Assembly: GCA_033064195.1 (NCBI GenBank)
Contig: JARBJD010000061.1
Coordinates: forward strand, 243,161 to 307,160
Source: Blattamonas nauphoetae
Lineage: Eukaryota; Preaxostyla; Oxymonadida
Length of the DNA: 64,000 nt
Reading direction: 5' to 3'
Positions within the stretch are counted from its first letter, which is position 1; each line of letters begins with the position of its first letter. Shown here one piece after another: positions 51,216 through 63,182 of the stretch. Below the pieces are notes generated by a model, which was given only the letters and a program-made list of their open reading frames with translations, made no database searches and was not told the origin of the DNA. The translations under genes and the position numbers were made by a program.

Positions 51216-54200
51216 TTTTAAAGGATCTGAAAAAGCGAGAATGCGAAAAGAACATGCTGTGAGGTATGCCGAAGGAGTATTACAGTCAAAACAAAGGCCG
51301 TGATCCAGCGTTTAGCTGCTGCCACCAGGCGGAGGCCAAGTTCTGAGCGGTGTGTCCAATCTGAATGGGCACTGAGTAGTGGAGTTGCATGGCGTGTGAA
51401 GTGAGGTCCCAGCCTACAAACGTTCGAGTGGCTGATTTCCTGAATCTCCGCTGTGATATGAGATGGTTTGCTCGAGCGGGCTTGATGGAGCAAGGGTTGA
51501 AGTGAGGAGGGAGTGCAAGTTGGAGCAGAGCGCCAGAGGAGAGATTTGTGATGTGGAATGAGCGGGGACGCCTTGTCGTGAAATGATTTGGCATGCATCA
51601 AGGGAGGTTTGATAGCGTGGCGAAGGCTGTCGGGCCGAGGGAAGACCCCTCGAATTATTTGAATTCCTCCCAATTCATGGAGAACTGAGCTTCCCGACGA
51701 AGACAAGAGCAGGCAAGGGTGAGAGTCGCGGTTTATTGTTGGCGGTCTAGCGTTGTGAAGTGGTTGTGAGATGAATTCGTAGCCTAGACAAGGAGAAGAT
51801 TGGTATTGCAGATGAACGAAGTTTTCCTCTGAGTTGATTTGAGAGGATTCTGTTTGTTGAGGAAGGTGTTTGAAATCGTTCATAACGGAATCTGTGCGAG
51901 TCAATGATAAATGAAATGGAATCAGTGATTGAGAACAATGCGAAGTGTTTCCGTGTTCTCATTAATGAACCCTTTGCCTTGTCACGGTTTCGTGAACGTT
52001 CACATCTCCTGAGACGAGGTCTGCTGTCGATGTGAGGTGATTGATGAATGTGAGGCCATGTTCGCTCTCCTCCCAGTAAACTTGTTTTTGCTCTCCCCTC
52101 CAGGTGAGATGTTTTGATCGCGATGAGGTCTAGTTCCAACTCTTCCATGTCTTTTGGGTGCCTGTGTCGACCTCGAAAGAAAGATCACAGACGAGAGCTG
52201 GCTCTGTTGTAACCGCGACTGTCAAAGTATCCTCAGCAAGCATATCTTCAACTCTCTCTCCCCTAACCTTGAATCCTGTTTGGTTGTACTTCTGTCCATC
52301 TTTCTGAAGAAGACCTTCGACGAGCGAGAGTGAGGCAGATAACGAGCCCGGCTTTGTCGACGAATTAGCAATCCGTCTTTCTTGAAGTGTCCGATGAGTC
52401 TGCTGTGTTTTCAAGGAGGAGCGTGTGGTCGTCAGGGAAAAGGACACCACCAGACGTAATGAGGGCGACCGCAGATTCGTTGGATTTGCACGAAATGGCG
52501 ACTTCTGATAAATTGCTCGATTTTCTGGTATTGGATAAAACGCCTGATATCAGAGGGATGAACGCCGGATCTGCATACAGATCGAATATGTGAACATTGT
52601 CTTCCGTTCCGAACGAGGGGAGAGATGATGTTTGCAGATAAACAGTTTGAACGGATGAGACTTGCGTGCCGAGGTTGACAGTGGTGAAAGAGAGTGTGTA
52701 AGAAAGCGATGATGATGATTCATTGGTGAGAGAATCAGTTTTGAATACTAGTTTGAAGTGGGTGAGAATCCCGAGGAGATCAATGGGATAGTCGTTTCTT
52801 CCTTCACTTCAGTGAACGAGACTGTCCAATTCTGCTCAGGCGAGCTGGAGTTATATGATCAGCTATATCTCCCTTGAACACCTGCTCAGGTGTGTTGTAT
52901 GCAAAGTATTTACCTCCCACACTGAGAGTTCATTTCGTGATGGAGAAGGACGGCATAAATCTCCATGCAGTTATCGACATTGTCTGATGAGATTGTCACT
53001 CGGTGATGGTTTGAGGATTCCAGTTGTATTGTACTTGACTGACGCCGATGTTGTCAATGCCTCTTTCTCATTGTCGGATGTCACACAAGCCAAATGTTGC
53101 TGTGTTGGTGCTGTGGACGTGCCATCCCTTAACGAGGAGTTTTCAAGGGGAAGGAGCTTTGATTCTTTAACAGTTTCATCCATGGTTGTGCATTTGGTGA
53201 GCTCTGTGCCTTCCGTATCTGTCGTGAGCAAGGATGTAGTGATTGTGAGTGTCTGAAGTGTTGGAACTCAAGGAATCAGACTAGTGATGCTTCTGGTGAA
53301 GGCTGAGTTGCCGGAAGAGTCTGTCATTCCAACTGCGACGAGTGTCACGCCATTTCCGAACGATGTTGAGGCTCAGTTGGAGAACATCGATGTCAAGTCA
53401 GCGGATGATGGAAGAGTGGAGGCGAAATCGCGAGAGTTGCCACATTTCTCAACGGCGCTACTCGAATGGCGAGAGAAATGACTTTGTGTTGGAGAACTGA
53501 CCCTCAAAGAACGATGCTTCCTTATGTCGTCGTAGTGGCAACGAGAGAAGATGTTGTTGGAGCCTCAATGGGTAGTGACGTCTCGAGTCTCCATCAATTC
53601 TCGACAAGAGAGCCGGAGATGGTGATTGACTGATAGCTATTCTGGCAGAGGGCTGACCCCGGTGAGTGTGATAGTCCACAATCGACGATTTGGACATAGT
53701 TGGTTGTTGTCTGCCTCATTATAACGTGTTCGTCCATTATATTGCTCCTCTTTTCCGGTTGAGGCATATTGGCAGTGTTCTGTGAAATATACAGCAATGT
53801 TTTTGAGTTTTGACGTGTCGAGGCTGATTGTGGTGCCTTCCGAGAAAGATGAGAAGTAACCCATGAAAATACAGCGAGTGACGCCTGTGGTCAACGAATA
53901 GGACCTGTGTCGTCTCAAAGAATCCTTGCTTGAGACATCGTCGTTGGATTGGAGTGAGTTGTGACAGGTCATCACTGTCGTGTTGATTGCGCTGAAGTGC
54001 TGAGCATGGTTGACATTGAGTGTGGCCGTCCCAGTGAAGTGGTTCGTACTTTCGGTGTTCGAGCCCCAAACACCGTGAGCTGGTTGTGCTCAGGACGAAT
54101 GTGTGCGTCGGCGTCTTTGTGTGCAATAGATGGTAGAACTCAAATGAGAGTGAATGATGTGGATTGTAGACAAAGCGAAGTCGATTTGAGTTCAATGATT

Positions 54201-55357
54201 TGTGAAATAGAAGCTGTCATATGGCTAGGGGGAGTTGTGACATGGTATCTTGGTTGTGTCAACAGTGCTGTCTGGATGATGTGGGAACCGTAAATAGGAT
54301 GTTGTGTTTCAGCTTAGATGACGATTCACAATCTGTTTTTGTCTTCAACAGCACTCTCCCCCTCTCGGTAGGACCTTTGGTTGGTATTTCGGCTTCGGTT
54401 GCTGTGCGTCATCATTAATATCTTTGTCCCCCTCTTCTTTTGATTCGTGTTCCTTTAATGATAGAAATGCTCTTTTCCATTTCATAATGTCGGTCATAGT
54501 CGTTTGGGAGAGTGACATTTGAATCCCACCTGTCACATGGTCCATGGACTGAGTTCAAACTCGTAAACGACCTAACTTTGGTGCACAGACATCTTGGATG
54601 CTGATCTGGTTCTATTTACGTGGTGTTTCGTTGGATGGAATCGTTGGTAGTGGAGATGAATCCATGTCACCTTAAAGCGCACTGGAAGTCACCAGGAATG
54701 GATTTTTCATCACATTTTAGTCTTTGTATAGTTATCCCTAAGGATGCTGGTACCTGGTCTGGAATAATAATTGCTATTGTTGAGAATTCCTTCCCTTGAA
54801 TGATCAGAGTTCAGATGAGTCCGCTTGGACCGTTAAAGTTTCGAACGTTTGGTGATAAAACATCTGTTAAGATAGATGGTGCTTATTCCTGCCTCCTCAT
54901 CGTGGTGAATTGTCTGTTTCGGTTGGCATGGTGGACGATGAGACCTTTCGGTGAAGTGTGCGATGATTTGTAGAACTAACCTTTGCAAGTGAAGTGATTG
55001 CGTATTCGACGATATCCCCCCTGATTTTGAGGACGCTGAGCCTCTGACTACATCAGGTGTTGTGGAAAACTGTTCATGGTTGATGGTTTCCTATGATGTG
55101 TAAAGTGAAGTGTTTGTTGGCAATTGGATTGGGGTAAGGATCCTGTAGTTTATCTTGTTCGTTAGTTCGTCATAAGTGAAGTGGAATCGCAAGTAATCCA
55201 GCCTGGAGTGAAGTTGATCCGTTGAATGAAGTGAGGTCTCGGGTTCAGAATTGTCCACATTAAGAGCACCAACGTGAGGATGACCGAATGTGTGAAGAGA
55301 TATATCGGTCAGGAACGATGAGGAGGTCTTATAAATGAATATGAACGACAAATTTGG

Positions 55358-55459
55358 TCAGGCCTACCCATTACTAAAAACATTTCACCGGTCACGTCCT
55401 TATCTCAAATGAAGTGGAGCCCTGGTTTTGTGATGGGCTGAAGGGACTGGAAGCCCTTC
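55358..55459 (-). repeat. Right terminal repeat and extension of the second DIRS-type element
   Basis: AGGCCTACCCATTACTAAAA...CAAATGAAGTGGAG is the inverse of the left repeat; the extension CCCTGGTTTTGTGATGGGCT and following bases are unique to this end and to the internal complementary region. Confidence 0.75.
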
Positions 55460-56320
55460 CCAGAGATCGCGTTCTGTTGTCAATGTTGAAATGAAACGTA
55501 TGGAATGAAGAATCTATTGAGTGTCGAGAATTGACGTGGGAAGTGTGTGGTGAGCTATGGAAAGATGTGAGTGAGATGATGTGATGTGCGAAATCTTTCA
55601 TCGAAATGCGAGATTCATTGAATGGTTGAGAGAGAGAAAGAGAAGAAACAACAAGCTGGAGTCTCTTCCAGTGTTGCAGTGTTGACTCCAGTGTCAGTGC
55701 GGAGTGGGGATTGCATTTGGGAGAGATGAAAAAAGAACGTGGAGACACAAGATAATGAATACAAATCAAGAGGGAAAAGAAGACGAGAAGGAAAGCTAAA
55801 TCAGAACAAAGAAATACTACTGCGATGGAAAGAAGGAAGAACGAGAGGACGGAAGATTTGAGGGACGAGCTCTGAAATGGTCGTCTGTTTACTCTGGCGA
55901 GTGCAGAGCGGAAATCATGATTCGAGCGACAAACTCGGAAGTGCATTCGTTTGTCAGTGTGGCGTGTTGTGATGAATGACCACAAAAGATGAGTATCGAG
56001 AGTGTGATGTGAAAGGATGAGACTTAAAAATAAGGATTCTCAATCAAGAGCGACCATCTGTCGAAGTTCACAGTGAAGCAGCTCAGCATCCAGGAAGTCT
56101 GTGGGATGATGCTCAATGTAACAGGATAGTTCAGTCGCCAATGAGCCGAAAGAAACCGTCATCTGGTCAATCTATCCAAATTCATGGCATGGTGGGTGCG
56201 TGAGAGTTTTAAGTTTGTTTGTGAGAGTGAGTGACATGAAGAGGACAGTGAAAGTGGGGAAAGGAGGAGGAAGTGTGTCAGTAAAGATGATTCATGAAAT
56301 GAGAAGATGAAGTGAACGGA
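55460..56320. repeat. Shared 3' flank, copy 3 (downstream of pseudogene E)
   Basis: Closely matches the flank downstream of gene B (8700-9558), for example GAAATGCGAGATTCATTGAA near 55600 and 8840. No gene is called. The upstream part is cut by the DIRS-type shell. Confidence 0.7.
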
Positions 56321-59300
56321 TTAAAGCGGATCTGCTGCAAAACCATTCCCGATCTGAGTCAGACTCGGGTTCTTTGACGCTTCCTGAGCAAGAAACGACA
56401 CAACTTCACTCAGCGAGGGACGATTCTTCGCAACGGGACTCACACATCGAGTGATCATCTCGTCCATCTCTTCCGACGACACCAGCTCCATCAGAGGAAG
56501 AAGACCTGACGAAAGTTGCCGATGCGCGCTGAGCGCATCAATCTCCCCAAAGGGAACCTGTCCTGTCTCAATCGAGAACAAGACAAGGCCAAGACTAAAA
56601 ACTGCCGCTTTCGTCAAATCAACTCCATCCACCTTCAGTGTCCCATCCCGATTCACCAACTCAGGCGCCATCCATCGAATCCCATCAAACGACGACACAT
56701 GAATGCTCGGATGAGTCTCTTCCGACAAAATCAACGATTGTTCCGCGTGGTTCGTTTCCGACTGAGGAGAGCAATCCAGAGTCATCAGTTCTGCATCCAT
56801 CTCGTTCATCAACACATGCTCGTCTTTCCCTGTCCCATCCACGGGCGGATGTGGGGCAGAAGATGCAGGATGAGCAGTGGGCATCGAGTCTCGAGTCGTC
56901 ACATCTGTTGGAGACTTCTCTTTGAACAGAATCCCATCGTCTTTGTCAAACAGAATCTGATGAGGCGACACAAATCCAAGAATCGCTGCGTTCCTGTTTT
57001 CTGACGCAATCTTCATCAATCCGTTTCCAATCTCCCAAGCCACTCGTCGACGGTTTCGAAGTGGCTTGTGCAATGGATTGTGAAGTCGGTCAAACAGCGT
57101 GTCCATCTTGTTCCCCAACCCTTCCTCCACTTCCTCCTTCTCTCCATTCACTCGAATCACCGGAATCATCTCAACTCCAGATCTCACAGGGATCGTCACA
57201 TTTTGGGAACCAGTTCGCATCGAGTCCACTTCTCGATCAAACTCCTTCAGACCAGTGTACGTTTGCTTTTGGCGATTTATCAGCTCGTTCGAGTCATGGA
57301 CTTTATCTTCATCCTTGATATCAATGTTGTTGTCCTCAACTGAGTCAAGTTCTCGTTGTGATGCAAGCGATTCTTTTTTCGGTTTGTTCATTCGACGACG
57401 ACAGCAAACAAGAACGATGATCACAACAATCAACAGGCACACAACTCCCACAACAACAGGAATCCACCATTTCATGTTGTCCACAATCGATTGCGCCATC
57501 TTCTCTTGCGAGCTCAACTGAACAACAAACCAACTCGACGTCCTCTCATTCGAACCAAATATCACACGACCTCGCCATTCCAGCGACGAATCCAGCAACG
57601 ACAGAGACGATTGGGAGAGCATCAGAGAGATCGATGTTTCGGTGAACGACGTTGTCGTGTCAAGATCAAGTTTCATTCGTTCCGCCTTTCCTTCTTTCTT
57701 CTGTTTGTCCACTTCGAACACTTCCAGAAACAGATCACACGGAATCAGCGTCGTTCCTGTCATCGAGAGTGTGAATGTCTTGTCTTTCTTGTTGAACGAG
57801 GATGTGGACTTCGATGAGAGGGTTGGGATGAAATGAGGTGATTTCCATGTTGCGTCTGCTCCTCCAACTTCACAATCTGTCGTTGAAATCCAAAGATGAG
57901 GATGCTTGTCTGAGAATCCATCTCCACCACTCAGACTTCCAATCTCAATCTGTCCACTTTTTGAGCATCGAATGTTCTGTCGAAAGGATGGGAACAACGA
58001 CAGGTCTGGCGAGTTGTCAAAGAAAGTCGAGGAGACAATTCTGACAGTTCCACCTCGCATGTTCACCACTCCCTGCGAAAGTTGTGACAGAATCGTTTCG
58101 GTGATGTTCGTCGTGCAGTTCGAAAGTTGAAGGACTCCAGTTTCCCATTCACAACTCAATTCATCAGAGTTCAACGAGTTCCGAGTCTTCACTCCAACAA
58201 TCGATCCATCCCGAAGAACGATCGTCGAGTCAATCCCTGACAGAAGAACGAATGACGGATCAATCGATTCAATCACAACATCAACATCTCGAAACTCAAA
58301 CAATCCAGACGAGATCGAAATCATTCCGTTCTCGCCCATCAATGCTGATGACGGGATCGTCAGTGTCGGTTCCGTCGATGTTCCCTTCTCAACAACAACA
58401 ATCCCATTCAGCAGGCACACAATCGGCGACGACAGCGTCGCGTTCAGAATCAGTCGCAACGAAATGTCCAGCGCTCCAACATTCGAAGCAATCATCCAAG
58501 CACTGTCCATCGAACTGCACGGACTGTCCTCACTTCCACACAATCGTGAGCAATCCAAAGAAGACGAGTCGAAGAACACAACAATCTTCTTCGGCCGTTT
58601 TCCAGTCCTGAACGACAGAGAAGAGCCAACGAACACAACTCGTCCTGATTCCTCATTCGTGATCGACACAATTCCATATTCGGTGTTGTATTCAAGTGTA
58701 TCTTCCCATCCAAGAGCCATTTCAACACTCGTCCCAAAATCACCTTTCGAGAACTCAATTTCGAATGAATGGTTCGAATCTAGCACAACCAAGAATCGTT
58801 CGTGAGAGGGAAGGTCAGTTCCACAAAGAGTCACAGAGAATGTCGTGTTCAGGTCAGAGCAGAACGAGAACGACGCATTGTCAACACGAGGCGGATGAGG
58901 AATCGAGAATGTCGAAATGTCCAGAATTGCAGAAGAAGACTCATTTTCAGAGAAAGAACAGACAGCACATCTCCAAACTCCACACTCGAGGCATCAGAGC
59001 TCGAAATCGGAAGTGTCACTTCCAGTTCTGTTTCAGACACGGCTGAGCAAGCAACTTCGAATGGAGTGCCTGGAGATGGGGAGGTCAGTTGCAGCTTCAC
59101 TGAGTAGTCTCCAACATCAAAGCATCGTCCTCCCAAAGTGAGAGTGACAGTTTCGAGAGTGGCGGAGAGGAGTGGCGAGACAGAGATGAGACGAGTTGGC
59201 TCAGAAATGACAAATGAGTTGGGACTCGCATCAATCAGGAGAGAAGTGGAGGAGAGGAGGTTGGCGTCACTGAGAAGAGTGTGTATGTCACCCCGAACGA

Positions 59301-59990
59301 CAGAACTGGCGAGTCCCCAAAAATCGGAACAGATGCCACACTCGAGTTCGTCTCATCACTCATTTCACCCGAAAACGAAATCGGAAAGAAGGACCACTCT
59401 CCGAGTTCAGTTTCACTGTGTACGATCCTCTCGCAATCTGACGACCACAAAGAGTGATCGATGTCGTGTTCCCACTCGCATCCAGCTTCCCCAAATCCCA
59501 ACAATTCGCGCTGGCTCAGCAGGAACATTGAAGGTGGCTGTTTGTTCAACAGCTGTCGGAGCTGTCGGAGCTGAAGAGATCGAAAGAGATGTGATTCGGT
59601 AGCGACCAGAATATTTCATCAATTGGGGAACAGGGAACAGCGTGATCGACAGCGTGTGAGTTGTCAAAGCAGAATCATCAATCTCACCTCCAAATTTGTC
59701 AGACAGGCTGATCGGAGTCGTGTCCGCAATCACATCCCCATTCTCATCAATCTCATCCAATGAGATCGAGAACGATGTCCCAGCTGGCAATGCTTCTCCA
59801 CTCAGAACAACTTCACATGATCGCTCAGATTCACCAACAAGAGAACACGATGCTGTTTTGATCCGAGCAGGAGCGGCTGGCGTTGAGAATGTGATCGGCC
59901 CAGCCAGCAAGCAGTGAAGTGATGACGATGTCAGACTCACAACCGAGTACAGTGATCCATATTTCAGCGTCGATCCTCCGAAAACAATTG
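56321..59990 (-). pseudogene. Surface protein E: 3' part of a B/C-type gene, 5' truncated and frameshifted
   Basis: The last 837 codons (58834-56321) are open. They contain the end of the Ig-like region, the pre-membrane Cys module (about 58150-57710), a TM (KWWIPVVVGVVCLLIVVIIV), the CCRRRMNK anchor and a pseudokinase nearly identical to those of B and C. Upstream, homology continues but the frame changes several times. Single-base losses in homopolymer runs are visible by comparison with paralogues near 58945, 59250, 59385 and 59490. Homology stops at about 59990, at VVFGGSTLKYG, where hAT-related sequence begins, so the 5' end is missing. The intact tail means either recent loss or continuing gene conversion from its relatives. 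Homopolymer sequencing errors cannot be excluded. Confidence 0.8.
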
Positions 59991-62900
59991 GCATGTTAAT
60001 TGGATTGGACGTTGCCAATGTTGGACTGGACAATCGACCTCAATTGGACATTCATTTTCGACTTGCTTCTCTCATCCTCAATTCACTCATTCAATCATTT
60101 TCACAAAGAAATGACAATAATTACTTAAGAAATAGAAATGGAGATAGTTTGATCATATTTAGCCAAGTGTGAATCTCGACTTGATCCACCCACCATTGGA
60201 CGTCATTGGACGTGACTGGACATTTCGCTGAAACTTTTTTCTGTAGTCTACACAATTAGTGCATTCCGTTTTCTGTGTTTTCGGAGAGTCGGCAGAATTG
60301 GACAATCCAATTGGACGTCCAGGACTGGACGTCCAATCGACTTTATAATGGGGAGCAGTTGGTTCACCCTATCGATGTTGGTTTGTCTATTTCATTCATC
60401 TCTCATCTGATCGGCGAATAGAACATCTCCTCTCTGACAGGTAACCCTGCGGAATCATTGGACACGATCCTGGGCCGAGACGATTCAATGACTTTCGAGT
60501 CTGCCCAGACTCCACAACTTACTCAACGTGATCGAATACTGCGTCATATCGTTTTTCAAAACACAAACGTTTGGCTTTCGTCCCTTCTGTAACATATTAT
60601 CAACAGCTCTACAACCAGTTGACCATCCCACACAGATGGGAGTCAAAATAATCGATTTGGAGTATGCAACACTGAAAAGTCCTGATGGTCACGACCGTGA
60701 TTTCGTCTACTATCACGTCTGTGGAGCAGACGGAAAAGCAAAGAAGAACACAAAAGTACAGGCAATGTCTCAAATTAAATTCAGCCGGGGTTCTTTGCAC
60801 ATACGCTAAACAGATTCCAATTTGTGAAGCTGCCAAACATGTCTGCTCCAATACAGATTCAAATCTAGGCACACTGGACTCCTTTCTGCAAGCCCAGGAA
60901 GGAACTGCAAGAGCAACCGAGAAATCGCCGATTTCCTGGGTTGGAGGATGTGGTAGTCGATAGTCGCCTCGACCTCCTCGCTGGCACGAGACAACCTTTT
61001 ACTTTGGCAGATTCTCCTCTGCTTCGACGGCATGAGGAGATCCTCATTTCTGTTGGGCAGAAAAACCCAAACGCTGCTGTTTCCAAGCTCGTCCACTCTT
61101 TTACAAGACAAAGAGCGTCGACACTTATGAAGGAGAAAGCAGAACTGCTTGAAGACGTGGTTCTACAAAGAAGATTGATGACGTAGTCGGACTATGCATG
61201 GACTCTGGGACCGTTGGAGGAATCACCTACAACGCTTTTCAATTTGTGAATCCGCAAACATATCCATCGCCAGTCATTGCTGATCTTAGGGATGAAGATC
61301 ACGCAAGTGTCACACTGCTCGATCAGTTGCAACAATCATCGATAAGGCAACAGAAAATGGATTAACTATCGCATCAGTCGTAAGCGACTCTGCAGCTTGT
61401 ATGATCCACTGTATTGATCTTGACAATATCGAGTCAGATTCACATTATACAAGGTTCGTTTCTCAGCCCCTTTCCTGGCGACCTTTTCATTCGCAATGTG
61501 CTGCCCATCTTCTCCACAACGCATACCGCGATGCTGTAGGCCTTTCCCTCTTCTTCGTTCAATCCACACCTTCGTTGAGAATCTCGTCAACGAGTGCCGT
61601 GCAGTTCGCTACAAATCGAATTTTCCAGGAAACCACCTCGGTTTTAGCCCACAGATGGATTTCCATCTCATCTCTTGTTCTCTGGGTCTACCAAGAATCA
61701 AAGAAACTCACCGAGCTTTTTCCAGACCAGTTCACTGCACAACGACAATTCGAGGTCCTGATCCTCTATCACCTCGTCATCCCCTCTTTCAAACTGTGAG
61801 TTACCTGGAATCCGATCAAAGATCTTTGTCCGATGTTCTACCAGCTGTATTTCAACTTCTCCTTCACTACGAAGCACTCACAGTGTTACTACAGGAACAT
61901 CACCAAGTCTGGATTCCTCCTACCAGAACTTGCGAGGACTGCGTGTTTTGTCGCATCGTGCAAACAGATTCGGCGATGCTGAGGGCGCTAGCATTCTCGT
62001 TCACTCCCTTTGGGCGACATGTCATGACGGGAATCCCATTTGACAGAATGAAGGAGATTGCATCATATCCCGCCTCGTCACCAATTGAATTCATCCCACT
62101 TCCGACTCCTTCCCAACTCTCTGGATGAAAGAGAGATCTCCTGATCTCACGAACCTTCCCACTCCAATTCAGATTCGAACAGAGGGTCGCCGTCAGGCTG
62201 CTATCCATCAGGAAACTCACTTACAACAGACTCTTATCGATCTTGGTCCTGACATTTGGCGAGTATTTCGAAACAGGCGAGTCAGAAGATGGAGATAGTG
62301 GCGTGGAGGAAGACTATACTCCTGCTCAAAGAGAAATGAGACAAAATCAACACTATCACAAGCTGGAAACAAAACAATCAAAGAAGCGACGATACAAGTG
62401 CTTCGTTATGAACTTGAGTACACTCAGCGATTTGATGACACTTCCCAGGACATCCCCATTCAGAAAGTTAAGCGTCGATGCAGTTCAGCGGATTATTCAC
62501 AATCGGACATCATCGGAAAGCAGAGTCAACTGGAGAGACTATTGGAGGAGACAATTGGAGAAGAGCATGATTCTGATGATTCTGCAGATTCAGACGAGTA
62601 CCAGACTTGTCGAACTGTGATTGGCGAAACTCAGTGGAAACATCTGCTATGTGTCCAACTTGGACTCACCATTCGACAATCCATCCCAGGATTGGATCCC
62701 AAATCCATTCTGTGTGTCAGGCTAATTACCTTGCTTGGTTAAACCATCAGCTCACGCTTCCTTTCGACTGTCTATTCGAAACAGAAACCATATATGTACT
62801 GGAAGAACAATCGAGACTCATCAAATATCATTGTTCAAACACTATCAACTGTTGCTGTTTGTATGCTAAGCACTGCAGCGACAGAAGCATGCTGTGAGCG

Positions 62901-63180
62901 TCTCTTTTCTCAAATGAGAACACTAATTGGATCGCATCGGTTTTCCAATGGATCCAGAGACTGTTCGTGCAATTCTCGAGTTGGATCACAGGCATGTTCG
63001 AAACTGTTATCAATCCCGAACTGAACCCGGAATTGTACCACTTCATCTATCGCTTGTTAGATCGTCATTCAACGTGATCGTTTATGCTCTTGAGTCTCTC
63101 GCTCCGAAGGCAGGTTCGAGTTCCGCTCAACACATTCATTCGAATGGAAGGCACCGAATAGGCAGAACATCAACATGTGG
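59991..63180 (+). mobile_element. Degenerate hAT-family DNA transposon
   Basis: Pieces of one hAT transposase appear in order on the + strand in shifting frames. 60941-61186 reads LLAGTRQPFTLADSPLLRRHEEIL. About 61190 has CMDSGTVGG and about 61380 has SVVSDSAACMIHCI, carrying the two catalytic Asp-type sites. About 61490 has HSQCAAHLLHNAYRDAV, the hAT CxxH region. 62794-62935 has YWKNNRDSSN...STAATEACCERLFSQ, the C-terminal dimerisation domain. At least six frame changes or stops separate them, so it is long dead. The left end abuts pseudogene E at AAAACAA/TTGGCATG; the right end is unclear and merges into the 27-bp satellite. Confidence 0.8.
60010..60345. repeat. TTGGAC subterminal repeats of the hAT element
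   Basis: About a dozen TTGGAC/TGGACR motifs on both strands (for example ATTGGACGTCATTGGACGT near 60195 and ATTGGACGTCC near 60310). Such short clustered motifs are typical transposase-binding sites at hAT ends (family knowledge). Confidence 0.6.
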
Positions 63181-63182
63181 CA

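Larger units (their letters stand above)
50738..55459. mobile_element. DIRS-type element shell with decayed interior (fossil)
   Basis: About 4.7 kb. It has inverted terminal repeats of about 62 bp (CTCCACTTCATTTGAGATAAGG...GGGTAGGCCTG) with unlike outer extensions. An internal complementary region at 51136-51215 equals, in reverse complement, the right end joined to the left end. This is the DIRS hallmark. The interior has only short frames and no reverse transcriptase or recombinase that I can see; it is clearly broken, with many breaks. Some stretches read like Ig-repeat surface protein on the - strand, so captured host sequence is possible. The ends are uncertain by two or three bases. The terminal repeats are well matched while the interior is decayed. 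Confidence 0.7.
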
